Assembly: GCA_002104945.1 (NCBI GenBank)
Contig: MCFH01000095.1
Span: 52,648 to 116,647 of the forward strand
Length of the DNA: 64,000 bases
Source: Piromyces finnis
Lineage: Eukaryota > Neocallimastigomycota > Neocallimastigomycetes > Neocallimastigales > Neocallimastigaceae
Direction: 5' to 3'
This document shows positions 38,265-55,007 of the stretch, piece after piece. The notes under the pieces were generated by a model. It had not been told where the DNA came from, did no database searches, and saw only the letters and a program-made list of their open reading frames with translations. The first letter of the stretch is position 1, and every line of letters starts with the position of its first letter. Position numbers and translations under genes: made by a program.

Positions 38265-41200
38265 TAAAAAAAAAAAAGTAATATGTAAGGACAAAATCCA
38301 GGTATATTTATATTTTTTTTACTATTATTACAACTTTATAATTAGTATTAATATATTTATACATATATATTTATATATACATATTTTTTTTTTTTTGTAT
38401 ACACAAGCATAATGCTTATTTTTTTTTCCATTAGGTGAATGTAAATAAAACTTTAAATGATAATAAAAAATTTTATAAATTAAATTATCATTCATCATAT
38501 ATTCCACTATACAATAATAAATGGAAAGAATAAATAAATCTTTATAATTAATAAAAATCTTTAGTGTTTATTGTTTGTTTCAATTTTAACCTCATCAATG
38601 TTAAACAAAAAATTAATTAAATTAATATAAATTTTATTTATTTATATTTATATATATTTATATATATTTATATATATTTATATATATTATTGTATATAAT
38701 ATTAAATGGGTATATAAATTAAATTATATTTCAATATAGATAATAATTTATATATCAATGGATCACTCTATTGTATAAATAATAAAAAAAAAAAAGATAA
38801 ATTTTTAATAATTATCATAATAATGTTAGAAATTTATCTTTAATTATTTTTATAGTGAATAAAGTTTATTTTGTGTACTTTTAATTTATTTTATAATAAA
38901 TAAACTACAATTTAATATGCTTTTATAAAAAAGTTTTTAATTTATTTATTATTAATTAATTTCATCTTTATTTGTTATATTAAATAAAATTAATTTTCTT
39001 TTCTATAGTTTATTTAATAATAAATAAAGTTTATTGCCATTAAAAAAAATTATTTCATTCAATGGCTGACCAATAGATTTATTCCATTTTTTATTTGTTT
39101 AAATTAATTTTGTATTTTCATTTTATTAATAAAAAAAAAGATATTATTATCCATTTAAAATTTATTATTAAATAAAGTTTTAATTTTTAATTAAATTTTT
39201 TAAAAAAAATGTTTAAAAAAAAAAGAAAATCAAACATCCATAAATAAAAAGAATTTTTAAAAGAAAATACTTTTAACCTTTTTTATTATTAATATAAATA
39301 TATAAAAAGATATATTGAACAAAGGACTTTTAATATATTGATAAATAATAAAAATAAAATGTTATCTTTTAAATCTTTATTATTTCTATTAATTTATTTT
39401 ATATGCATGAAATGCAGTTTCAAATAAAAAAAGTTATTGCTTTCTTTGCTAGTATTCACAATTAAAAACACTTTTTTTTGCAAATTAAAAAAAACATTAA
39501 TAAAAAAGTTTTTTATACTTTCAGAATTTTCTAAAAAAGTTTTTTAAAAATTAATATTAAATAAGGAATAATAATAGCTTTTAATTATTATTATTATTAT
39601 AATTTAATATACATACGCAAAATAATAAAAGACAAGACAATTAAAGAGAAAATGCCATAAACCTTTCATTCCTAACCAAAATACTATAAAATGTTATGCC
39701 ATGGTATTGTAAATACTAATTCCTTTAAATGTTTATTTTTTATTAAAATAAAATGCTGTATATTTGGGGATGTCTATCTTTTCTCAAAAAGTAATATTAT
39801 AATTATAATAGTAATAGTAGTAGTTACTTTATTTTGTTTGTTTATTTATTAATAAAAGGATGACTTTATGATCGAATAATATAATACAACATCATCATTT
39901 ATTTATTATTGATGTTTTACATTTAATGTCTTTGTTTTAACCTCAAATCTTTTTTTTTTATTGATATTCCTCCACAATACTAATCTTAATTTATTTAATT
40001 AAAACAATTTTAACCAATAGGATTTTACTTTTAAACATTAATTTATATTGAAAATTTCCGTTATTTTAGAAAATTAAAAATTAATTTAATAACAATTTAA
40101 TTTAATTATTAATTAATTTTAAATAAAGTGTAACTTTCTCTTAATAAAAAAATAATTTATTTTATAATAAATAATAAATAATAAATATTAATATTGAATA
40201 ATAAATAAGTATTAATAATAAATAATATATATTATTATTATAATTACACATTATTAAATACTTTTAAGTATACTTTTTTTTTTATTAATAAAGGAGATTA
40301 TTAATAAAGTAGTATAGAAATAATCTTTTTTTTTATAACTATAAAAGTATCATTGTAAAAGATTCTATTAACAATTATTAATTGAAAAAGATATCAATAG
40401 TAAAAATTGTCAATATATTATCCATTTTCTCTTTCTTCATTTCAATTGAAAGCTTAAAGTAAAAAAAAATGATAGTCCTATACAAAAATAGCATAAATAA
40501 AAAAAGAAAAAAGAAAATGGCTAAACAACTCTATTCCTGGTGGATTCATTAATTGTTAAAGTTGTTATTATTTTGTTTATTTTTTTTATTAAAAATGTTT
40601 TACATTTTACGAAATTCTTATTTTATTGGAAAAAAAAAAAAAAAAAAGATTAGAATTAAATAATAAAAAAGTTTATATTCATTTGTATCTTTTAAATGAA
40701 CCTTTCTCTTGCATAAATACTTTTATAAAGTAAGAGTTAAAAAAAAGATATTATCAAATCTATATTTAAAAAGAAAGGCACGGATAAAAAAAAAATCATT
40801 AATTTTCTTTTTTAATACTGGCAACATACCATTTAAATGCTATCTATCAATTATTTAGTTAATCCTTTTTTGTTGATTTGTTAGTATATTTAAAAAAAAA
40901 AAAAAAACGTTCTTTATATGGAAAATATTCCTATAGCCAATTTGAATTAGTAAAGATTATTTAAAAAAAATTCAAATAATTCATATTCTTAAAGTATTCT
41001 TTATATTGAAAAAGAATTTAATAGTAATAAAATAAATAATGTTGAGTTGACATTTAAGTCTGATAATTGTTTTTAATGAATTTCTTTTTTTTTTTTTTAG
41101 TTATATAAAGCTAAATGTAAATGTATTGTTTAAACGCGTAGCATCATAATCTCTCAATACTATAAATGTTGGAATTCATTAAATAAATATTCATTTTATT

Positions 41201-42037
41201 AATTAATAATGACATTCCCATAATAAAAAAAATACTTATTCAATTTCTACCTTAATTTCTATATTAATTTCTATTTTTTTCACATCAATAAAAATAAAAC
41301 ATTTATACAGAAATAATTCCATTATTGAATTTTTAAAGTTACTTATCACAAATAATAAATAATTTGATTTTTATATAAAATAAAGTTCATTTTCCAAAAA
41401 TTAATCATCTAATGGTGTTACATTATAATGTGTAACTCTTTTGACAATGGTAACACCAAACAAACAAAATAAATGATTTTATATTAAAAATAAATTAATA
41501 ATTTCATTTATTTTTAAAGGGAAAGTTACTTTTTTTTTATGGTAAAAAAAAAAAGTATGTTGGTTGGTAGTCATCATACCTAATTAAATAGACTTTACTA
41601 ACTTTAACAATTACAAAAGACAAAATGTAAATTTAAAAGAATAATAAAATATAATCATGAACATACAAATACCTATAAATAATAATTTTAATGGTATATA
41701 TTTCATTAGAGTAAAAGGTGATTATAAAGGATACAAAAAAAAAAAAAGGTAATGATATTGTAGAAAAAAAAATGACTGTAACTATTGTTATGATGCAATG
41801 GGAGATTAAAATTTATGTTGTTGTTTTTATATATAATCAATAGAAATGACATCATATTTGAAATGGCATCTACTAAATAAACTAAATAAAAAAAGTCAAT
41901 TAAAAAGACAAAAAAAAAACTCTTTTTGTAACTGAAAAGAAATAACTCTTTTAATATTTTTATGTGTGTGTATGAGAATGTTTTTTTTTTTTTTTTTTTT
42001 TTTTTTGTGTTCTTTTTTTGTGGTTGTTTATTCATTT

Positions 42038-42073
<36 letters not shown>

Positions 42074-42871
42074 CTTTTTAATTCACTTTTTTTTTTATTT
42101 ATTTATTAAATTATCCCAAATAATTTATCTTTTCAAAAAAAAAAATTAATTAAAAAAAAAATTCTCCAAAAAACAGAAAATTTAAAAAATATTATTAGAA
42201 TATTATAAAAAGTATTGAAAGGTTTTACCAAGTTATATAAATATTATTATAAAGAATTAAATAATAGAATATTATCAAGTATTGAATTGTTATTCCAAAG
42301 TGAATATTATCAAGTATTAAATTGTTATTCCAAAGTAATAGAATATTTAATATTCTTCAATTTTATTTACTATAAAATAATATAAATATTATTTTAATTT
42401 GAATTTTAATATTCTATTAATATTCTAATGTGATAAATCATAAAAATAATATATATTATAACGCCAAAGATAAATATTCATATCAAGTAATTTCTCTTTT
42501 ATAGTGTATTATTTAACATTTCTAATTGGTATGCCCTTGTATTGAATAAACATATATTGAAATTTTTAAAGTAATATCTATTATGAACTTTTTGTTGAAT
42601 TAAATAATTATTCATTCATATCCCTTTATATTTTTAAATCATAAAAAATAACTAAACCTTTACTATATTAAAAATGTATAATTCATAAAATTCTATCAAT
42701 GTAATGCAAAAAAAAAAAAAAAGTTTCTCATTTTAAAAGAAACAAAAAACTATAATCGTTAATAATAGCTAACCTTTCAAGTAGTATAATTTCAATATTA
42801 TAATAATAATCCTATTGAATTTTCAGATAAAAATGAAAATTTAATATATTTATGTTATTTATAATTATAGG
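38265..42871. other. Long gene-free region
   Basis: About 4.6 kb of A/T-rich DNA with many homopolymers, short AAT runs (for example 42040-42073) and repeated TTTATATATA units near 38640-38690. The frame at 41706-42035 is a translation of T-runs. Motifs such as AATAAAGTTT recur, but no gene or transposon ends are recognised. Confidence 0.55.
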
Positions 42872-43081
42872 TATATAAGAAATAAAATTAAATATTTATC
42901 TAATAAATGTTTTAATGATTATTGTGGTTTTAATGATAAAATACTAATAGTTCATTATGATTATGATGGTATATATAAAAATATATTATGTAGATTTTCC
43001 TATATGCATTGTGGTAAAGCATGGCGGAATACATATCAAATAAATGATATGTATTTTTCTTTTATCTATTTCAAGTCTTAA
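42872..43081 (+). pseudogene. Possible coding exon or remnant, Cys/Tyr-rich
   Basis: A 69-codon open frame without ATG follows a possible acceptor (ATTATAG before 42871) and ends TAA. It reads CFNDYCGFNDKILIVHYD, then LCRFSYMHCGKAWRNTYQ. The amino-acid composition is unlike translated A/T noise, and the paired Cys could bind zinc. No family is confirmed and no partner exon was found nearby. Confidence 0.35.
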
Positions 43082-43748
43082 ACCTAGGAATATGTTATCA
43101 TGATATCATGTAATTTAATTGCATAATAATATTTTCATTTTAGGTTTAACTTCGTCCTTTCCAAGAATTTAAAAATATTTTCATTTTATATAAAAATACT
43201 TTTTATGGTATAAAAACATTAAATATCTATATACTAAGATAAAAGATATTTCATTGGCAGCCTCATCTTCCCACGGATATTAAAAACAATATTAACCTAT
43301 TAAAATTATAATCAAATGCCTTTTTGAGGCTAAATAATTTTTGCATTAGCTGGTGGATTTATCTTAATCCATAGGGTACAACCGCCAAGAATAGAATCTC
43401 TATAAATATGCTAGGGTATATACAGTGTCGAATCAGAAACTTTATGTATTGTTATTTATAACAATTTCAATAAACATTAATATATACATTCAAATTAATA
43501 AAATTAATGTTTTGTTATCTAAATACTTTTATTTTCTTTATCTTTTATTGTTAATAATAATAGTATAATTCAAAACTAAATTGTTAGATTAACTCTTTCA
43601 TCAAAATAATAAATATAATAAGAAATAATAAATAATAAATAGTAATAGTAATAGTAATAGTAATAGTAATAGTAATAGTAATAGTAATAGTAATAGTAAT
43701 AGTAATAGTAATAGTAATAGTAATAGTAATAGTAATAGTAATAGTAAT
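43082..43748. other. Non-coding stretch with a GC-richer patch and hexanucleotide repeat
   Basis: 43250-43440 is less A/T-rich (CATTGGCAGCCTCATCTTCC, GTACAACCGCCAAGAATAG) but has no long frame. 43639-43747 is a (TAGTAA)n hexanucleotide microsatellite of about 18 units. Confidence 0.6.
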
Positions 43749-44752
43749 TGGTAAAAGTATAAAAGTTCATTTTTAATATTAAATTGAATAAAAGATTAAA
43801 AATAACTAAGTTAATCTTAATTACTTTTTTTAAAAAGAATAACTAAATTTTTAGTATTCAGAATAATGACTTTTATTTAATTAATTATGGACAAAATAAA
43901 ATCATAATATTAAGATTATTTATTCGTAATACTTGAAGTATTATTTGTTAGTAATAATCTTTACAAAGGTTTTATTCTATAAACTATTCTAAACTATTTA
44001 TTTTATTTGTAATTTTATATTTAATAATAAAATAACTTTTTAATACATGATTATATTTATAATATATTTTATAATACTAAAACTTAAACTTAAGACATAT
44101 TCATGATTATTAAAATTAAGTATTGTTAATAACATTAATAATGTTAATTATTATTTAATTATAATATAATTAATTGAATATAATTATAATAATTATATTC
44201 ATTGAATTAAAAGGTTATGGAATATCTTATTGAAAATAATTATTATAAAATAAAGTTATTATCTTCCGAAGGATTATTTTAATTTAATTTAACCATTAAC
44301 TTTTATCCTTTGGGTGAATGGTTTATGTTTAATGCATCGGGGTGATAATTCTCTGAATTAACAATTAATCATCAATAACAAAAATATTTTTAAATTGGAA
44401 TATCACATGAATCAACAGAGATATCGACCTAATCTATGATTTATTATTGATATCTCGAGAGTGGCTTTCTAATGAACCCATTTTTATCCAACTCACTCTT
44501 ATCCAAAAATCGCTATTTGTTGTAGAGTTATAATTGTTTTTTGTTATTAAATTATGACCTTCAGGGTTAAAGTTATTTATTATAAAGATTCCTAAGGGTT
44601 AAGGTCATTTTGAATTTTGAATTTTTTTTATATTCTTCAATATTGTTTTATATTTTTTAAAATTTGATAATAATTAATTTTTTTTTATTTTAAAAGGAAT
44701 TTCAAAATTTCAAGTGATCTTGAGATTGCAGATTCCACTAATATCGGTGACA
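43749..44752. repeat. LTR of family D, diverged copy
   Basis: Similar over its length to the LTR at 57162-58291: a start TGGTAAAAG followed by the same AATATTAAATT..AACTAAG order, a shared AAACTATTCTAAACTATTTA block, a CGAGAGTGGCTTTCTAA block, and an end ...CGGTGACA. Flanking 5-mers do not match, so it may be one LTR of a damaged element or a deleted copy. Confidence 0.55.
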
Positions 44753-46301
44753 AAAATGTCAAAATCACAATTCATGAAATTTGACATTTCATGAAATTTC
44801 ATAATTTTGAATTATTAGTTAAATTAATTAAAATATTAATTTAATAATATTTTACTAATAATAGTTTATTTAATATAAATATTAATTGGAAAGCTATTTA
44901 TTATCCGGAGATAAATAGAGTGTAACAATTAATTAATATTAAACAAACCAATTAGTAAAATAAGATTCATTTAAATAATTATTAATATTATTTTTAACAA
45001 CTTATTAATATCGATATTTAAAGAAAATTATATTATTTTTACTATTATATTTTATTAATATTTATATTTATATTATTATACATGTATAACTTAAATTATA
45101 TTATTATTATACTTTATTAATATCAACATTATATTAAAAATGAAGTATAAATAAGTTGAACAAAGAACAACTTTAAGAAGTTCTTTGTGAGATTATTATA
45201 CTCATTTTTATATAGTAAATTCAATATTTAAAATTAATAATTATCATTTACTTATATTATAAAAATTAAATAAAATATTTCTTAAAAAACTATATTTATT
45301 ACTCTTTTATTTATAAAAATTTATTATTTACTATATAATTAAGCCTATCCTAACCTAGTAGACTTAATTATAATTCTAAATCCACTCTAACTCTTGACAA
45401 AAAAAACATCATGCATTACGGTCGTTAAAATAAAAATAGCATGTAAAAATTTTAATGATGTAATTTGATAATAATCTTAATTTTGAATTTTACTTCAAAA
45501 AGTGATTATTATATTATATCTTTTGTTATAACTATATAAGTTATATTGATTAAGATTTAAGATCGTTTTTATAAAAATTAATAAAATTGTTTTGTTAAAA
45601 CACTAAATTGTTTTATTAGAAACACTTGTTTTTCTAATATTTAAATATTTAAAATTTTATTTATTTAAGTATAAAAGTGATTATTAAAATTATAAAATAT
45701 TAATCTAACTATATAATATTTCTTTATTAATAATAATAATAATGATTAAAATAAGAATATTTACATGTATTTATATTTTCTTTTAAATTTAAACTATTTA
45801 CATTAAAACAATAAAATTAATAACTATTTACAATAAAAGTAATTAGAAATAACAATAAAAGAAATAATTAAAAGTTAAAGAATATAAAAAGTTGTTTATT
45901 TTACAATTAATTAAAGTAATAATTATTTTTAATGTTTTAATAAAGGTGTTTAATTATATTATTTTATAACATGAATTATTATATTTGTTTACTTTTAAAG
46001 TGTAATTTACTAACGAAGTTATTAAATATTTAATTTAACAATTAATTTAACAGTTATATATTTTGATCTCGATTAATTAAAGTTTATTATTTTCTTTCAA
46101 TAATCAAAATATATGCAGTGTTTAGGATTAATTTTATTTAAGAATTTTGGTAAAGTACTTAATTAAACTATAACTTGTTTTAAGTTACTTTTAGGGTTAA
46201 CTTAAAAATCAGGTATAATAATAATTTTATATTTATTATTTCATTATTTATCATTTGATACGAAGAAGATATTATCTTAATTCTATAAAGGAATATAGAA
46301 A
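44753..46301. other. Unassigned A/T-rich stretch
   Basis: It begins with a self-complementary patch (repeats of ATTTCATGAAATTT near 44780-44805). The rest is A/T-rich with no frame. It could be the internal part of a dead retroelement between repeat families. Confidence 0.4.
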
Positions 46302-48556
<2,255 letters not shown>

Positions 48557-49549
48557 TGTTAAGTTTTTGGATTTGGTTATGCGGCCAGGTCAGAATGTTA
48601 TCAATTATATAGTAAATGTGTTTTTAAGAAATTAAATTTAAATATAAAATAACCCTTTAAACTTCCAAATGAGAAATTAATATTTATTCTTTAGAATAAC
48701 TTTTTTTATAAAATTTTATTTATTTATTAATAATAATATAAATGATAATATATTTAATAACTATATAATTAAGATTATAACTATAATCTTTACAAAGAAT
48801 TAAAATCGAATTCAATTCATTCTATTTTATATTCTTTGTTCAGATTATTAAATTGATAAAAATAAAGTATTACATGTAATATGTTAATAATATAATAAGA
48901 TTGTTTGTTTGTTTGTTTGTTTTGTCATGACATAAAATAAAATAAACATATGATTAATCATTTAAACACTTGATCCATTAACCTATTTTATAATAATTAA
49001 AATTATTTAATTTATAAATGTTAACCGTTACACCTAAATGGTTTAGTTCTATTTTTAGTAACAGTCACTATCATTAATTAAATTAATATAATTAGAATTT
49101 CTATTGATATCTTTTTAATTTTCGTCAAGTCATAAGAAATGTCTATGATCCATACTTGATATCATATTAATTTTAATTTACTTATTAAAATCTTCGAATG
49201 ATCATATCTTCCTTAAATGACCTGTTAGAAGGACCGCGATTGTACCAAAATGTAGCTTTTTCCTTAAGCTTTCTAATAAACCTGGTTTCACAACCGTATC
49301 ACTTACAGCCGTAGCGATCGTTTTTGGCGAGTTACACCTTGTTTCGTGTTTGTTTATTTTTGGTTAAGGGTTATAGTGTATTGATATTAAATTTTTTGAA
49401 ATCATAACCCTTTCACTGAACCAAAATTTAAAAGGTGACTTTTAAAGGTGTTTTAAAATAATTATTGGGATTATTTAATTCTAATTATTATGTTTAATTA
49501 ATTATAGATATTATCTGAATTTGTTTTAAATCCAGTTAATATCTTCACA
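48557..49549 (-). repeat. 3' LTR of the chromodomain element
   Basis: On the plus strand it reads TGTTAAGTTTTTGG ... AATATCTTCACA, 993 bp, almost identical to 56159-57154 (few differences, including TTTG unit number near 48900). Confidence 0.92.
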
Positions 49550-49563
49550 ACGCCCTCCCTAGG
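49550..49563 (-). promoter_or_regulatory. Polypurine tract
   Basis: On the minus strand TAGGGAGGGCGT lies directly before the 3' LTR (TGTGAAG). This is the usual plus-strand DNA primer of LTR elements. Confidence 0.75.
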
Positions 49564-49946
49564 AATTCGTATTCCAGACGAATTCTAGAAACTGGAGCGA
49601 GAAATAAAAATTTTTGATTTTAAAAAATTTTTACGAGAGGAAGTAATAATTTCAAAAGGTCACTTGGCCATTGTGAGATTTTTGAAATTTCACTTTTTGA
49701 AAAATTTCTTTGTTGATAAAATTTTAATAATAAAATTGATAAAGTAAGATTTAAAAATGATAATAGAAATAAAAAAAATTAAGTTTTAATATAATAATTG
49801 AAAAATATTAAAAGTAAAAATTTTGAAATGTTGAAATTTCAAAATTTTGTGATGAGTTAAATTTCGAAATTTAGTTGTTATAAAAATTTTTTGTAATTGT
49901 TGTAAAAGTTATTTTTAGAATTATTGACTTATTAATATAATAATAA

Positions 49947-51198
49947 TTAATTATATGCTATAGAAGCATAATGACGTCCACTTTTTAAATATTTTTGATA
50001 AATGAATTGGTTGCGTGGATTGTCTTCTACTTCACTTGCTGGTACCCAATTGTAAGTAGGGCGGTATTTATATCGAATTTTATATTCATATCGTTGTTGT
50101 TTAGAATTGGTACGGAATCCAGATATTTCCACTATATCTTTTATTGATTCTGGATCCGCAGTTCTATTTAAAAATTCTTTTGGAGTTGGTTTATAAGGTT
50201 CTAACTCAGATACATGAAATATTGGATAGTGTTTGGGGAAGGGTGATTTTTTGATATCAATTTCATAATTGTTATTTCTTAAAACTTGTGTTATTTTATA
50301 TGGACCATATTTGCAAGGAGCTAGTTTGGAACTATTTTCAATATTTAAAGAAGGTGGGGCTTGAATCCAAACTAGATCATCAATTTTAAAATTTGGAGCT
50401 TCTAAACGACTTTTATCCACTCTTCTTTTATACAATTCTTTGGAGCGTAGTAACACTTCTTTTATGTGGTTGAATGCATCATTAACGTTTTGAACTAGTT
50501 TATGATTAATATTACATTGTGGTAATAGGGTCATTTCATCCATCGGAGGATGAAAACCATAATTAATGAAGAATGGTGTTTCTTTGGTTGATTCATTAAC
50601 AGCATTGTTATAAGCGAATTCTGCAAGTGGAAGCCAGTCAACCCAATCGTCATGATAAAAAGACTTGGAATAACATCTAAGATACTGTTCAATAAAAGAA
50701 TTTGACCTCTCGACCTGTCCAACAGTTTCATGATGGTCAGTAGTAGCTATTCTTGGATGAATATATAATAAATCCAAAAATTCGAGCCAAACATCACTTG
50801 TGAATTGTGAGCCTCTATCAGTATATAGGTCATAAGGGAAACCATGTAGACGATATACATTGTTTAAAAAGGCTTTAGCAGTTTGTGCTGCATTTGGAAC
50901 TTGTTTAAACGGAACTAGGTGAATCATTTTGGAAAAGCGGTCAACCACTACCATAATAACGGTGTATCCTTTAGACTCAGGAAGGCCACAAAGAAAGTCA
51001 ATTTCTATAGATTTCCATGGGCGTTCTGGAGTATCTAAGGGTTGCAATTTTCCATACTTACGATGTCTAGTTACTTTATTTCTTGCGCATGTTTCACAAG
51101 AATTAACAAATTTAGTGACATCATCTTTAATTTTAGGCCACCAAAAATTTCGAGTTATCAATTCTAAAGTTCTTTTTATACCAAGATGTCCAGCAGAG
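49947..51198 (-). pseudogene. pol, 3' part: HHCC finger, integrase, chromodomain
   Basis: The frame continues pol after the solo LTR at 51199-51924. It starts with the HSAGHLG half of an HHCC finger (the first few codons belong to the LTR), then CETCARNK, the integrase core (EIDFLCGLP; DRGSQF; VGQVERSN), the GPY region (KYGPYKITQVL), and a C-terminal chromodomain (DIVEISGFRTNSK to NWVPASEVED) ending at 49947. The chromodomain often directs chromovirus integration to particular chromatin. Here it ends a 404-codon open stretch with no internal stop, but the upstream part of pol is separated by the insertion. Confidence 0.9.
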
Positions 51199-51924
51199 TG
51201 TAAAAATTTTAAAATTTAAAACAGATTATAAAATTTTTTACAATAAAACAAAAACACTAAATAAAATAAAAAATTAAAAACAAAACAAAATTTATTTATA
51301 TCCTCTTTTATTTATTCTTATTTAGTTATTAACTAAACTATAGTTAATAACAATTACATCGTTTAACTATGAAATTTTACATGTATTTATATTTTTTACA
51401 AATTATATTTTAATATACTATTCTATTTAATTATACATATATTCAATATAAAATAAACAAAACTAATTTAATACTAATTTAATTAAATAATAAAATAATA
51501 AAACTAAACTAAAACTAATTAAATACACTTTTGATTCAATTTGAGTAAACTACAAATTGAATACAGTCCATGTATTACCTATATATTAATTAAATATTAA
51601 TAATACTATTTATTATATATTTACTATTAAAAAATACTAATTTAAAACTACGCTAAAGTTATTAAACTATTTTTAATTAAATAAGAACTTTTTAAGATTT
51701 AATTTGAATATTTAAAATATTTAAATTTAATTATCCATTAATTTAAATATTTATCCAAATTTCATTTCCAATTTTGATATTTTAAAATTAATATTTATTT
51801 AATTATTCCTTAAAATTTATATAATAAATTTTATAAATAATTTTTCATTAAAATATCAAAATTATTATTTAATAATTATTAATTAATTATTAAATAATTT
51901 AAAGATATATATTATATCTTTACA
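51199..51924. repeat. Solo LTR (family E) inserted in pol
   Basis: 726 bp, TGTAAAAATTTT ... ATCTTTACA, flanked by the 5-bp duplication CAGAG at 51194-51198 and 51925-51929. Taking out the LTR and one duplication leaves pol in frame through the zinc finger, so the boundaries are firm to the base. It shares internal blocks (AACAATTACATCG; CCATGTATTA) with 54390-55007. Confidence 0.92.
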
Positions 51925-54389
51925 CAGAGGGTTGTTCATGATATTTCATAAGAACATCTAAACGTAGTTTTTCAGGAATATAAACTAAGTTGTTATATAG
52001 AATAAGATTATTTTTTAATTCAAACTTGTTCATTTTCCTAAATGGTTTATAAGCTTTTTGGTCATTATATGGGCTGAAATATAACATAATATCCTTAGCG
52101 GTTTCATCATCCTTTAAGTATTGAATAACTTGTTCCAAGAAGTTACTCATAATACCTATGAAGCTTGGTATGAGTTTTACATTTTTTGAGTCTAAAATAA
52201 ATTCTGGCTTTACTTCATAAGTCTTATCCATGTAATCAGGTCTGCGAGATAGACTATCAGGTTTACCATTCTTACGACCTTGTCTGTATATAAGTTCAAA
52301 ATCGTATTCTTGAAAGAAAAGGTGCCAGCGATGTTGTCTTTGATTACCTACCTTTCCTCCAAGAGTATAAAGTAAGTTTCTATGATCAGTGTAAACTTTT
52401 ATTTTGTACTTAGCACCAAGAAGAAGGTGCCTCCAAGTAGAGAAAGAATCCTTAATGGCTAATAATTCTTTATCTGTTATAGAATAGTTAACTTCAGAAC
52501 TACTGAGACTTCTGGAATAGTAAGCAACAGGATGTAAACGATTTTCTGAATCATATTGAGATAGTATAGAACCAATAGCAACATTACTTGCATCACATTC
52601 TAAAATATATTGTTTTTGAGGATCAGGATGTGATAAAATAGGTGCGGAAGTTAAACGAGTTTTTAAAATGTTAAATGAGGATTCACATTCTGTAGACCAC
52701 TTGAACTTTGCATTGTGGAGGGGTTTAGCCAAGTCTGCAAAATTCATTACAAAGCGTCTATAATAGTTACAAAGACCTAAAAATCTTTGTACATCCTTAA
52801 CTGTGGTAGGAGTAGGCCAATTTTTGATTGATTCTATCTTTTTTGGGTCGGTAGCAATTCCTGAACCTGAAATAACATACCCTAAGAATTCAACTTGTGG
52901 TTTGTCGAATCCACATTTAGGAAGCTTAGCGTATAGATTATTTTCTAATAGTTTTGAAAGAACTTCACGTACATGTTGGTGGTGTTCTTCTAAGGTTTTT
53001 GAAAATATAAGAATATCATCCAAATAGAGAATAACAGATTTTTCTAAGAAAGGTCTGAGAACAGAATTTATAAATGCCTGGAAAGTAGCAGGAGCATTAC
53101 GTAAACCAAATGGTATCACTAAATATTCATAGTGACCAAATTTTGTGCGAAAAGCAGTTTTATATTCGTCACCATTTCTTATTCTAACTAAATTATAAGC
53201 AGAGCGTAAGTCGAGCTTGGTGAAATAATTTGCACCTTTGACACGTTCTATAATGTCGGTAATAAGCGGTATTGGGTAGGAATTACGTATCGTTACAGAA
53301 TTGAGTTTTTTATAATCAATACAAACTCTAAGAGTACCATCTTTCTTTTTCTGGAACACCACTGGATATCCTGCGGGTGATTCGGATGGTCTAATAAAGC
53401 CTTTTTCTAAATTTTCCTTGATATACTCTTCTAAAACTTTTGATTCTTCTTCTGATAAAGGATAGATGGGACCATAATGAAGAGTAGCATCTTTTTCTAG
53501 TACTATTTTGCAATCTGTAATTCTATGTGGCGGTAGTTTATCAGCTTCTTGTTTGCTGAAAACTTTTGCCAAATCTCGATAGGGTTCTGGAATATCCTCA
53601 ATAGTATGTTCTTCTAAATTGCTTACTTCTTCTGGTTTTTCGGACAAAAAAGTATGAATTAAATAATTATAATTATATCCATCATAATTATTTTTATTTA
53701 ATATAACTTTTTTAGAAAATTTGGAACGTTTAGATTTGAATTTGTGGAATCGACCATTTTTCTTCTTCTTAAAGGTTTTGGATCTGAAATAAAAATTATG
53801 AATTTTATTTTTTAAATTATAAAAAGTAGCGGAATATTTTTTATCATTATTTGCACCTGTAGAAGTGGTAGGTGTAGTATTCTTATCATTTCTATTATAA
53901 GAAATGAATTTTTCTAAATTTAAAAACTTAGTAGCATGCTTCATATTGAATTTCTTTTTGTTAAAATCATATTTTAAATTTGAATATAAATATTTTTTAT
54001 TATAATTATAATGAATTTCATATTTGGACATGAATATATTTCCAAATAATAAATCTGTCGGAATATAATCCGCAAGTAAAAATTTTTCTTTGAAATTGAT
54101 GAAATGAAATTTATTGTTGATAAATAGTTTTAACTGGAAGTTTAGGTTGATATATTCATCAAGTTCAATTGAAGTACCACTGATACCTTGTACAGTGATA
54201 ACATTATTCATTTTGTGAGAATGTAATTGCAATGTACGTAATAGTTTGTACGACATAAAATTACAATAAGATCCACTATCTAATAGTGATGTACATATAG
54301 TTTTATTATGTATTTTATTTGTACCTCCATTATTGGATAATATATATGTATTAAAAGTAAAGAATGTTGAAGGTAACGTATTATCTTTT
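51925..54389 (-). pseudogene. pol, middle part: protease, reverse transcriptase, RNase H
   Basis: Read from 54389 down. The protease active site LLDSGSYCNFM lies just upstream of the ATG at 54256. The reverse transcriptase follows (LRVCIDYKKLN; FTKLDLRSAYN; VILYLDDILIFS), then RNase H (YILECDASNVAIGSI; VYTDHRNLLY; RQGRKNGKPDSLSRR). The frame then stops at 51920 only because of the inserted LTR. An extra base in the A-run at 54359-54362 separates the protease frame from the upstream -1 frame. Enzyme motifs are intact, so loss of activity was recent. Confidence 0.92.
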
Positions 54390-55007
54390 GTAAAGTCGAC
54401 ACAAAAGAATAGATTAGGATATCTATTCTATTACAATAACACTAAAGATTTATATAAAATTGTTTTGTTAAAAAAATATCTTTTATTATAATAGAAATTA
54501 TATTAATAACAATTACATCGATAAAATGATGAAAAATATCTTCTATTTATATTTTTCCTAAATACATTTATATTATATTATAACTATTTATTTCTTATAT
54601 ATTATTATTTAAAATCTACACTAAAATCTTAATTATTAATAAATATTCAAATATTCAAACTATAACTATTTTTAGTAAAATACAATTGGCAATTCAAATT
54701 AAGTACTATTCAATTTGAATATGTGCCCATGTATTATTGATATATTAAACATTTAATAATTATATACTAGATGTCTATTTCTATTACAAAACAATACTAA
54801 AACTAGGGGTTTGAATTGAGAATTTTAATTTATTTGTTAAACATTAAGAATAAACTAATAATTTATTTTGTTTTAAACTTTAATTATTAATAAATAAATT
54901 ATGTCCCATTTTCTTTTTCTGTAATATAATTCGTGTAACTTAAACAATGATATTTATGGCTTAAGTTACATTAAAGATATCAATCTGTGGCGTTTGATAT
55001 CTTTACA
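54390..55007. repeat. Solo LTR (family E) inserted near the start of pol
   Basis: 618 bp, TGTAAAGTCGACAC ... GATATCTTTACA, flanked by TCTTT at 54385-54389 and 55008-55012. Related to 51199-51924. Confidence 0.9.

Noticed and set aside
43639-43747. Regular short repeats that might suggest a CRISPR array
   Set aside because: A pure hexanucleotide microsatellite without spacers.
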